Shown here piece after piece: positions 7,857 to 16,200 of a stretch of 33,855 nt of DNA. Position numbers and translations under genes: made by a program. Position 1 is the stretch's first letter; every line of letters starts with the position of its first letter. Origin of the DNA: Chloroflexota bacterium (GTDB lineage: Bacteria; Chloroflexota; Chloroflexia; Thermomicrobiales; JADLAZ01). The notes beneath the pieces were generated by a model. That model was not told the origin of the DNA, ran no database searches, and saw only the letters and a list, made by a program, of their open reading frames with translations. The stretch covers positions 1 to 33,855 of the forward strand of contig JADLAZ010000009.1 in NCBI GenBank assembly GCA_020849725.1. Reading direction: 5' to 3'.

Positions 7857-8840
7857 GTGACCGACACGATCGACACGCCGTCATCAGGCCCGGCCGCCGG
7901 GACGCTGGACCTGCCAGCCCGCCGGCCGAGCCAGATCCGTGGCTTCTTCGGCGATGCGTTCTACCGCTTCACCCACGACATCCTGAGCATGATCGCGCTG
8001 GCCGGGCTGGTGCTCATTATCGGCGTCAGCGTGGCCGCGCCCTGGATCGCCGGCACGCTCCTCCACACCGATCCAGAGACGTTCATGCGCTGCCCGCTGG
8101 ATGCCGCACCGGAGCAGGCGCAGCGTTGCCCGCCGGGCCGCATCGCCACGCTGCAGCCGCCCAGCCCGGCCTTCCTGCTGGGCACCGACGAGCTGGGCCG
8201 CGACAACCTGACGCGGCTGCTTTATGCCGGCCGCGTCTCGCTGGCGATCGGCTTCATGGTCGCCGCCATCGCCGTCACCATCGGCACGCTGCTGGGCCTG
8301 CTGGCCGGCTATTTCGGCGGCCGCATCGACGATCTCATCAACGCCGCCGTTCAGTTTGTGCTCAACGTGCCCGGCTTCTTCATCCTGATCGTGCTGTCGA
8401 TCTTCTTCCAGCCGACGGTGCTGTTCCTGGCGCTCATCCTCGGCGTCCTCTCCTGGCCCGGCACGACCCGTCAGGTGCGGGCAGTCGTGCTGAGCGCCAG
8501 CCAGCGCGATTATGTCGATGCGGCGCGAGTCATGGGCGCCGGCACGGGGCGGCTGCTGTTCGTCCACATCCTGCCCAACGTCGCCTCGATCGTCATGGTG
8601 ACGGCCGGGCTGGACGTGGCCGGCGCGATCCTGGCCGAGTCGGCGCTGTCGTTCCTCGGCTTCGGCGTGCCGGTGCCGCTGTCGTCGTGGGGCAACATGC
8701 TGTCCGGGTCGCAGGACACGTTCCGGTCGGCGCCGTGGCTCGTCTACCCGCCGGGACTGATGATCTTCATCACCGTCCTGTGCGTCTACCTGGTCGCCGA
8801 CGGCCTGCGCGATGCGTTCGATCCGCGCCTGCGCGCCTGA
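7857..8840 (+). CDS. ABC transporter permease, DppC/OppC type
   Basis: A 327-residue partner of the preceding permease. It has an N-terminal cytoplasmic stretch of ~45 residues, then TM1 (SMIALAGLVLIIGVSVAAP). A periplasmic insert follows with two cysteines (MRCPLDAAPEQAQRCPPG), then HLLGTDELGRDN-type sequence (here FLLGTDELGRDNLTRLLYAGR). Four further TM helices and the EAA loop (YVDAARVMGAGTGRLLFVHILPN) follow, then SALSFLGFGVPVPLSSWGNML and the typical end DGLRDAFDPRLRA. The start is GTG 7857 with GAGGGG upstream, 15 bases after the first permease, so the two form an operon. No substrate-binding protein or ATPase gene lies on either side, so these must be encoded elsewhere. Confidence 0.92.
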   Translation: MTDTIDTPSSGPAAGTLDLPARRPSQIRGFFGDAFYRFTHDILSMIALAGLVLIIGVSVAAPWIAGTLLHTDPETFMRCPLDAAPEQAQRCPPGRIATLQPPSPAFLLGTDELGRDNLTRLLYAGRVSLAIGFMVAAIAVTIGTLLGLLAGYFGGRIDDLINAAVQFVLNVPGFFILIVLSIFFQPTVLFLALILGVLSWPGTTRQVRAVVLSASQRDYVDAARVMGAGTGRLLFVHILPNVASIVMVTAGLDVAGAILAESALSFLGFGVPVPLSSWGNMLSGSQDTFRSAPWLVYPPGLMIFITVLCVYLVADGLRDAFDPRLRA

Positions 8841-9126
8841 CCGCGCCATACCGCACCGGCCAATGGTCGTCCGGCCAGTGCTGGGGTGGTCCATTCGATC
8901 ATGGCCGGTCGGCCCGTATTGGCGCCTGGGCGGGACCATTCGCGCAATGCGGCGCCGGCAGGGCCGGCCTAGGCTGCCAGTAGGGAGTGAGGCGGCGCGG
9001 TCCTCGCCCGGCCCGCCTCCCAACCGCACTGAGGCCGGTCGCTGAGAGCCTCAGGCCATCCACGGCGCCACAGAAGTGCGCCGCGCGACGGCCGAACCGG
9101 CCGGAACTCTCGCGTCGACGGCTGTC

Positions 9127-9215
9127 GCATCCCATGTGATGCCTCGTCCCGAGGCAGCGGTCGGCACGTGACCCTGGTTCGTCCAGGTGGTTCGCCATGT
9201 GTCACCGTTGTGCCG
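9127..9215 (+). ncRNA. Candidate structured leader RNA upstream of the SBBP protein
   Basis: Stems in order: GCATC/GATGC (9127-9141); TGCCTCG/CGAGGCA (9140-9156, three-base loop), which shares one or two bases with the first; and a compound stem. The compound stem is CGGCAC 9162-9167 with GTGCCG 9210-9215, enclosing GTGAC 9168-9172 with GTCAC 9201-9205, enclosing CCTGG 9173-9177 with CCAGG 9183-9187. The two outer helices of the compound stem abut without a gap on the 5' side. I match it to no known riboswitch class. Stems are common in GC-rich DNA, so this is only a candidate. Confidence 0.3.
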
Positions 9216-9322
9216 TGTCGCTCTGGCATTGGTCGCTTCGCCCTGTCCCGCGGCTGCTCCGCGATCCGGAGCCAGCCGCCGCTGCGGACGGTGGGCAACA
9301 GCGTCGCGTGCTAGGCATCAGT

Positions 9323-9348
9323 CCCAGGTTCCTGTCCTGGGCGGGAGG
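9323..9348 (+). promoter_or_regulatory. Hairpin abutting the ribosome binding site of the SBBP gene
   Basis: CCCAGG (9323-9328) pairs with CCTGGG (9336-9341) over a seven-base loop. The Shine-Dalgarno GGGAGG (9343-9348) starts one base after the stem and lies five bases before ATG 9354. The stem could affect ribosome access. Confidence 0.4.
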
Positions 9349-9353
9349 TCATC

Positions 9354-12300
9354 ATGCCAGTCGCTGACGCTCGTTCAACCAGGCTCGTCGCGCCGTTCAT
9401 CGTCGCCGTCGTCGCGCTGCTGGCGTTCACCAGCACGCTCGCGGCTATTGGGAACCCCTCGCCGGCGCCGCCGCGGCCGGCTGGCACGATCGACCTGAGC
9501 ACCGTGCCGCTCAGCTTCGAGCCGAACTACGGGCAAGCCGACCCGGCGATCTGGTTCCTCGCCCGTGGCGCTGGTGCTAGCTTCGCGCTGCGCGCCACCG
9601 ACCTGGTCATGACGCTGGCCGGGCAGCAGCCAGCGGCCGACGCGGCCGCGGTCGCAGCCGACCGGCTGGCGATGCACCTGGTCGGGGCCAACCCGACACC
9701 GGCGGCGACCGGGCAGGATCGCCTGACCGGTGTCGTCCACTATCTGATCGGTGCTGACCCGACGCGCTGGCAGACCGACGTTCCGACCTTCGCGCGGGTT
9801 CACTACCAGTCCGTGTACCCCGGCGTGGATGTGGTCTACTACGGCAGCCAGCGCCAGCTCGAGTATGACTTCGTCATCGCGCCCGGCGCCGACCCTGGCC
9901 AGATCCAACTGCGCTTCACCGGCGCCAGTGCGCTGCGCCTGTCGGATGACGGCGACCTGCTGCTGGCCACCGCGGCCGGCGAGGTGCGCCACCGCCATCC
10001 AGCCAGCTATCAGGACATGGACGGAGAGCGGCGTCCGGTCGCCAGCCGGTATGTCCTGCTCGCCCCAGACACGGTCGGCTTCGCGATCGGCGCCTACGAC
10101 CCCGGCCGGCCGCTGGTGATCGACCCGCTGGTAGTCGCCGCAACGCTGATTGGCAGTGGCGGCGCCGACAACGGCCTCGACATCGCCGTGGGCGCCGGCG
10201 GGCAGATCTACATCACCGGCGTGACCAGCGGCGCGGCCGACGACACCAACGCCTTCGTCGCCAAACTGGACCCGACCGGCAAGACGGTGCTTTACACAAC
10301 GTATCTGGGCGACCAGTGCAACGACAGCGGCCGCGGCATCGCCGTCGACGCCGCCGGCAACGCCTACATCACCGGCCAGCGCGGCCTGCTGGACCAGTGG
10401 GACCTCTGCAACATCCACAACATCTTCGTCGCCAAGCTGAACCCGGCCGGCAACGCGCTGCTGTACGACCTCCTGGTCGGCGGCGGCGACAAGGAGGACA
10501 CCGGCAGCGACATCGTCGTCGACGCGGTCGGCGCCGCCTACGTTGTCGGTCACGCCTCGTACAACTTCCCCACCACAGCCGGCGCCTTCCAGACCGAGGG
10601 AGGTTTCCCCGGCGACGCCTTCGTTATGAAGGTCAGTACCACCGGCCAGGTCGTCTACGCCACGTATCTGGGCGGCGGCGGCATCGACTTCGGCGACGGC
10701 ATCGCCATCGACGCGGCCGGCAACGCCTATGTGACCGGCACCGCCGCTTCGGCCGACTTCCCGACCACGACCACGGCGGTTCAGCCCACCAACCCGGCCT
10801 TCTACAACGCCTGCTTCGTCAGCAAGCTGAACGCCGGCGGCACCGACCTGCTCTACTCGACCTACCTCGGCGGCGACCGCTCGACGACGTGCAGCAACAT
10901 CGCCGTCAACGCCTCCGGCGACGCCTACGTCGTCGGCAGCACGACCTCGGCCGACTTCCCGACCACCGCCGGCGCGGCCGACCGGACGTGCGGCAGCGAC
11001 GGCGAGTGCAACCCGACCTATGTCTGCAACCCGACCATCCCGCCGACCTGTCACTTCGAATATGTCACCGACGCGGTCGTGGCCCGGCTCGCGCCAGGCA
11101 AGTCCGGCGCGGCCTCCCTCGTCTACGCCACCTTCCTGGGTGGCGAGAACCGCGACGACGGCTACGGCATCGCCGTGAACGGCGCCGGCCAGGCCCACGT
11201 CGTCGGCGACACTGCCTCGCTGGTAGCGTTCCCGATCGTGAACCCGCTGCAGCCGCACCTGGCCGGGGAGCGGGATGGCTTCGTCGCGACGCTGAGCGCG
11301 GCCGGCGCGCTGCTGACGTCCACCTACTACGGCGGCAGCGGCCAGGACAGCGCGCTCGCCGTCGCGCTGACGAACGGTCGCGCATTCGTCACCGGCTGGA
11401 CTCGCTCGACGACGCTGCCCGGCGCCGGCGCGAGCACGAATGCCGGCAGCAGCGACGCCTTCGTCGCGCAGTTCGACCTGGGCGGCGCGGCGCCGCCGCC
11501 GGCGACGGCCACGCCCACGGCCACGCCGACCACGAAGCCGCCGACCGGTGGCCCACCCACCGCCACCCCGACGCGGACACCGACCGTCACCCCTCCCGCC
11601 GGTGGCCCTGGTCCGGCGCCGGGCACGACCTGGTACTTCGCCGAGGGCTGGACCGGGACGGGCTTCGACGAGTACCTGACCATCCTGAACGCGCAGCCCA
11701 CCGCGGCCGAGGTCCGGCTGACGTTTTACCGCAAGGGGCAGGCGCCGGTCGTCCGGACGCGCAGCGTCGCCGCCAACTCGCGCGAGACCGTCACCGTCCA
11801 CGATGAGACGCAGGGTGTCGGGCGCAACAACGGCCAGGGCTGGGCGGTGTCGACGCTGGTGCAGTCGACCAACGGCGTCGGCATCGTCGTCGAGCGGCCG
11901 ATGTACTTCGCCTACCGCGGCGGCGTCCAGGCGAATGAGGGCCACATCGTGATCGGCGCGACCACGCCGCAGCCGCGCTGGTACTTCGCCGAGGGCTACA
12001 CCGGCCCCGGCTTTGACGAGTACCTGACGATCATGAACCCCAATCCCGCGCCGGTCGGCGTCAAGCTGACGTTCTTCCGCAAAGGCGCCAGCCCGCTGAT
12101 CAGGAGCCTCACCGTCGGCGCCAACACCCGCGAGACGGTCGCCGTCCACGATGACGGGGCCGGCGTCGGCCGCAACGGCGGCCGGGGCTGGGAGGTGTCG
12201 GCGCTGGTCGAGAGCGTCACCGGCGGCCACATCGTCGTCGAGCGGCCGATGTACTTCCAGTACAGCGCCGGCATCGCTGGCGGTCACAACGCCATGGGCG

Positions 12301-13007
12301 CGACCGCGCCCCAGCCGCGCTGGTACTTTGCCGAGGGCTACACCGGCGCCGGCTTCGACGAGTACCTGACGATCATGAACCCCAACCCAACGCCGGTGAC
12401 GGTGCGGCTGACCTACTTCCGCATGGGCGCCGGCCCGGTGGTCCGGACGCGGACGGTGGGCGCCAGCACGCGCGAGACGGTCGCGGTGCACGACGAGACG
12501 CAGGGCGTCGGCCGCAATGGCGGCCGGGGCTGGGCGGTGTCGACGCTGATCGAGAGCGTCGGCGGCGGCGCCATCGTCGTCGAGCGGCCGATGTACTTCA
12601 CCTACCAGTCCGGCTTCCGCGCACCGGGTGGTCACACCGTCCTGGGCGCGGCCGCGCCGCGCGAACACTGGTCGTTCGCGGAGGGCTGGACCGGCCCCGG
12701 CTTCGACACCTACCTGACGATCATGAACCCGAACCCGACGCCGGTCGAGGCGCGCTTCACCTTCTATCGCAACGGCGCCAGCCCGGTCATCAAGACGCGC
12801 CTGATCGATGCCAACAGCCGCGAGACGGTCGCCGTCCACGACGAGGTGGACGGGGTCGGGCGCAACGGCGGCCGAGGCTGGGCGGTGTCGGCCCAGGTCG
12901 ACAGCCTCAGCGGTGGCCCGATCGTCGTCGAGCGACCGAGCTACTTCCACTACCAGGCCGGCTTCAGCGCGCCGGGCGGCGACGTCGTCATGGGCTACAC
13001 GCCCTGA
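9354..13007 (+). CDS. Large secreted SBBP beta-propeller protein with four C-terminal 'FAEG' repeats
   Basis: A 1217-residue exported protein. A signal peptide covers about residues 1-31 (LVAPFIVAVVALLAFTSTLAA). Residues ~45-260 form the domain that usually precedes SBBP repeats (FEPNYGQ, VYPGVDVVYYG, LEYDFVIAPGADP, PLVIDPLV). Residues ~265-713 hold about seven SBBP-type blades (patterns such as GDGIAIDAAGNAYVTG, SADFPTT and LLYSTYLGG). One blade carries a four-cysteine insert, CGSDGECN to PPTC. A Pro/Thr linker (714-759) leads to four tandem repeats starting at W760, W876, W990 and W1106. No sortase, anchor or catalytic motif is seen; the protein is probably released or loosely surface-bound and binding in function. 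Start ATG 9354 has GGGAGG upstream. A hairpin follows the stop. Confidence 0.88.
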   Translation: MPVADARSTRLVAPFIVAVVALLAFTSTLAAIGNPSPAPPRPAGTIDLSTVPLSFEPNYGQADPAIWFLARGAGASFALRATDLVMTLAGQQPAADAAAVAADRLAMHLVGANPTPAATGQDRLTGVVHYLIGADPTRWQTDVPTFARVHYQSVYPGVDVVYYGSQRQLEYDFVIAPGADPGQIQLRFTGASALRLSDDGDLLLATAAGEVRHRHPASYQDMDGERRPVASRYVLLAPDTVGFAIGAYDPGRPLVIDPLVVAATLIGSGGADNGLDIAVGAGGQIYITGVTSGAADDTNAFVAKLDPTGKTVLYTTYLGDQCNDSGRGIAVDAAGNAYITGQRGLLDQWDLCNIHNIFVAKLNPAGNALLYDLLVGGGDKEDTGSDIVVDAVGAAYVVGHASYNFPTTAGAFQTEGGFPGDAFVMKVSTTGQVVYATYLGGGGIDFGDGIAIDAAGNAYVTGTAASADFPTTTTAVQPTNPAFYNACFVSKLNAGGTDLLYSTYLGGDRSTTCSNIAVNASGDAYVVGSTTSADFPTTAGAADRTCGSDGECNPTYVCNPTIPPTCHFEYVTDAVVARLAPGKSGAASLVYATFLGGENRDDGYGIAVNGAGQAHVVGDTASLVAFPIVNPLQPHLAGERDGFVATLSAAGALLTSTYYGGSGQDSALAVALTNGRAFVTGWTRSTTLPGAGASTNAGSSDAFVAQFDLGGAAPPPATATPTATPTTKPPTGGPPTATPTRTPTVTPPAGGPGPAPGTTWYFAEGWTGTGFDEYLTILNAQPTAAEVRLTFYRKGQAPVVRTRSVAANSRETVTVHDETQGVGRNNGQGWAVSTLVQSTNGVGIVVERPMYFAYRGGVQANEGHIVIGATTPQPRWYFAEGYTGPGFDEYLTIMNPNPAPVGVKLTFFRKGASPLIRSLTVGANTRETVAVHDDGAGVGRNGGRGWEVSALVESVTGGHIVVERPMYFQYSAGIAGGHNAMGATAPQPRWYFAEGYTGAGFDEYLTIMNPNPTPVTVRLTYFRMGAGPVVRTRTVGASTRETVAVHDETQGVGRNGGRGWAVSTLIESVGGGAIVVERPMYFTYQSGFRAPGGHTVLGAAAPREHWSFAEGWTGPGFDTYLTIMNPNPTPVEARFTFYRNGASPVIKTRLIDANSRETVAVHDEVDGVGRNGGRGWAVSAQVDSLSGGPIVVERPSYFHYQAGFSAPGGDVVMGYTP
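11631..13004 (+). repeat. Four tandem ~345-base repeats (FAEG-TG-GFDEYLTI module)
   Basis: Repeats begin at 11631, 11979, 12321 and 12669, with lengths 348, 342, 348 and 336 bases. Each encodes W-Y/S-FAEG-x-TG-x-GFD-x-YLTI, then LTF/Y-x-R-x-G, RETV-x-VHD, GVGRN-GRGW-x-VS and IVVERP-x-YF. Similar single or tandem modules occur in secreted proteins of Chloroflexota and Actinobacteria; I cannot give a family name with confidence. The copies are diverged, and the last is the most different (WSFAEG, FDTYLTI). Confidence 0.9.
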
Positions 13008-13038
13008 CAGCGACGACTGGCGAGGTGGTTGCTACGCT

Positions 13039-13069
13039 GGGCCGGCGGGGGATCATCCCTCGCCGGCCT
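13039..13069. terminator. Hairpin terminator between convergent SBBP and kelch genes
   Basis: Bases 13041-13052 pair with 13056-13067 over the loop TCA (12 pairs, one G-T). 13040/13068 and a wobble at 13039/13069 extend the stem. It starts about 30 bases after the SBBP stop. No strong T-run follows. Confidence 0.7.
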
Positions 13070-13195
13070 GGCGTCATGGCGCCGCGCCGTCCGCCAGCGC
13101 CCGGCGCGCCCCAGCCGCGACACCCACCAGCGGGACGGGCATCGTCGTCAGGAGCCTGGGCATCACCGGCCGCAACTATCGTCGCGGTCATGACG

Positions 13196-13223
13196 GGTGG
13201 TCAGGGCTCGCACCCTGACCACC
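13196..13223. terminator. Second hairpin terminator, kelch-gene side
   Basis: A perfect 11-bp stem: 13196-13206 with 13213-13223, six-base loop. It lies 30 bases past the kelch stop on the minus strand, so it probably ends that transcript. With 13039-13069 it makes a two-hairpin barrier between the convergent genes. Confidence 0.7.
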
Positions 13224-13253
13224 GTGGACCATTGCCGATGTTCCCAGGATTCC

Positions 13254-16200
13254 CTAGAAGGGCTGATTTGGCACGTCATCCACCGGGGACGGGCTGCCAA
13301 TCAAGCCGCCGGCGCCCGTGACGATCGAGGTATCAGCGCGATCGCCACACGTGTTGCCGATCGTGGTCAACACGTTATTGACCACCTTGCCGGCAATGGC
13401 GGCACTCGTGGTGATGTAGCCGCGGGTCGCGGTCGCCTCCGTGATCACGTAGACGTCCTGGTACCCACCCTGACCGTCCTGCGGCACACCGAAGATGAAG
13501 AGCTCACCATTTCGATCGAAGGCGGAGAAGGTCGTCGGCAGGGTGGCCGGTAGTGCGGAACCACTGCCCAGCGATGGCGCGACCGTGCCGTCGGCGGCCA
13601 CCACTGCCACCACCTTCTGGTAGCTCTTGATGTATTTGAGTTTCAGGACGAGGTTGGCGTTGGTGGCCGCGCTGACGCCGGAGACGAGTTGGGCATTGGA
13701 GACCTGCTCGCCCTTCTGAATGTAGACGAGCGGGTTGCCGGCGCCTGACGGAATGTACAGGCGTGTCCCGGCCCAGGGACCGGTCGTCGCCGTGCGCCCG
13801 ACCTGGGTAGGCCGATAGAAACCCGCCGCGCCCGCGAGGGGATCGAGCGCGACGATCGTGCTGGTCACCGTGCCGTTGGTGCAGCCCGTCAGTCGCGGGA
13901 GACTGCCGAAGTCCAGCCCGGTAGTCGGCAGCACGATCGACGTGCAGTGGGCACTGGTGGCGATGCGGGTCGTCGCCACCACCTGGCACACCCGCGCCAA
14001 GCTGCCGGTCGTGCCGGCCAGCGTGTAGGCGCCGCTGGCGTCGGTGACATCGTTGGGTTCGCCGGCATCAAGGCCACCATTCCCGTTCACGTCGATGAAG
14101 ACCGTGACGCCGGCCAGTCCAGGCTCGCCTGGTTCTCGAACACCGCTCTTGTTGGCGTCGTTGAACGCCACGCCGGTGACGGTGCTGCCGCTCTGGATGA
14201 GGATCACCCGTGACGCGCTGGGGATGCCGTTGACGAAGACCGTCGCCAGCGCGTGACCGGGCGGGAAGCTGGCCAGCGGCGTCGACACGAACGCTGTCGA
14301 CGACCAGCCAGTGGCGGCGCTGACCGGTAGGAAGCGAACCTGCCCGTTGCCCAGGCTGCGCAGTTGGACGATAGGATAGTCCGTCGGCGAATTCTGAGCG
14401 CCATCGCCGCTCGACGCCTCGGAGAGACCGCGGAAGCCGCTGCCCGCCGCGCTCAGCGCCGTGCCAATCGCGAGCGGCGATGTCGCACTGTTGACAACCG
14501 GTCGCCAGATCGGCGCGAAGCCGAGGCCGGTATCGTAGAGTTCGCTGCTGGTGGTCGCGATTCCGCCCGCAATACCGCCGCCAGCGAGCAGAATCTGGCC
14601 CGTCAAGAGGAGGATGGCCTGCTGCGGGTATTGCGCGCCACGGGCAACGTTCAGGTTGGCCGCGGCCCGCCACTGGTTCGTAGCCGGGTCGTACACTTCG
14701 GCACTGGCCATCGGGTTCGGGTTGTAGCCACCAGCCACCAGCACGACGCCGGTGGGCAGCAGCATGGCCACGTGATCATAGCGTGCATTCGCGAGTGGGC
14801 TGGCGGCACTCCAGGTGCCAATCGTGGGGTCGTAGATCTCGCTGCTTCCCAGGGCCGCGGCGCCGTACCCACCGATCACCAGCACCCTGCCGCTGGGCAG
14901 CAGCGTGGCGGTATGCTCGCCGCGAGCGGTCGCCAGCGCGCCCGTAGCGGTCCAGGTGTTGGTTGCCGGCTCGTAGAGCTCAGCAGACGCGGTCCGGATG
15001 GTGCCGGGCGCGTCGAGATAGCCGCCGACAACGAGGACCTTGCCACTCGGCAACAGGGTGGCGGTGTGATTAGTACGGGGCGTGGTCAGCGAGCCTGCGC
15101 TGCTCCAGGCGCCCGTGGCCGGGTCATACAGTTCGGCGCTCGTCAGGGGCGTGCCACCGGTCGTACTGCCGCCCGCAGCCAGTACCTTGCCGTTCGGCAG
15201 CAGCGTCAGACTGTGCGAGTGGCGCGTGGTGGCCAGGCTGCCGGTGAGCGTCCAGGCGCCGCTGGCCGGGTCGTAGAGTTCTGCCGACTGGAGATACACT
15301 CCATCGCCGCCGGTATCCTGAGCGCCGCCGGCGGCCAGCACCTTGCCGTTCGGAAGAAGCACGGCGCCATGCCGGTCACGGACGACGTTGAGCGCGCCCG
15401 TGGCTGACCAGGCGCCGGTCACCGGGTTGTAGCGTTCGGCGCTGCCGATGGTCTGCCCGGAGGCGATCCGGCCGCCGGCCGCCAACACCTGACCATCCGG
15501 CAGAAAAGTCATGGTGTGGATGCCGCGCGCGGTCGCCAGCGCGCCCGTGGCCGTCCAGCTATCGGCGGTCGGGTCTAACCGCTCGGCCTGCGCCAGCGAG
15601 GCGCCACCCGCGGCAAAGCCGCCCGCCACCAGCAGCGAGCCGCTGGCTAGGAGCGAAGCGGTGTGGTCAGAACGAGCGGTGCTCAGCGCTCCGGCGCTGC
15701 TCCAATTGCCGGTCCCTGGGTCGTATCGCTCGCTGCTGGCTAGCGGGGTGCTGGTGGCGGCCACGTCACCGCCCACGACGAGCACCGTCCCGTTCGGCAG
15801 CAGGGTAGCGGTGTGGCGGCGGCGTGCCGCTGCCAGCGCGCCCGTCGAGCTCCACGCGTCAGTCACGGGGTCATAGATCTCAGCGCTACTGAGTGACGTG
15901 TTGGCCGGAACGCTGAAGCCGCCACCCGCGGCCAGGACCGTGCCATTCGGCAGCAGCACCGTCGAATGCGTGCCACGCGCCACGCCCAGGCTCGCGACCG
16001 GCGTCCAGGCGCCGGTTCCAGGGTCAAAGCGCTCGACGCTGGCCAGTGCGGAGCCGATCGTGGCCAGGCCACCGACGGCGAGCACGCGGCCGTCGGGCAG
16101 CAGCGTGGCGCTGTGGCTGCGACGGGCTGTGGCGAGTGCGCCGATGCCGGTCCACGAGTTCGTCGCCGGATCGTAGAGATCGCTGGCCGTGCCGGCGCCG

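Larger units (their letters stand above)
8841..9353. other. 513-base gene-free spacer before the SBBP protein, rich in inverted repeats
   Basis: No credible gene is seen. Several short stems occur: TGGTCC 8886-8891 with GGACCA 8934-8939, CTGAG/CTCAG at 9047-9059, and the cluster 9127-9215 described separately. I find no TTGnC-N17-TAnnnT promoter here. It is most likely the 3' region of the permease operon followed by the promoter and leader of the SBBP gene. Confidence 0.5.

Noticed and set aside
7884..9029. A 381-codon minus-strand open frame over the second permease
   Set aside because: Antisense shadow rich in Asp/Gln/Arg/His. The permease frame carries all family motifs.
9375..12950. A 1191-codon open frame antisense to the SBBP protein
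   Set aside because: It is the mirror of a GC-rich repetitive gene. Its translation is low-complexity (Asp/Arg/Ala/Val-rich) with no domain, while the plus-strand frame has a signal peptide and clear repeats.
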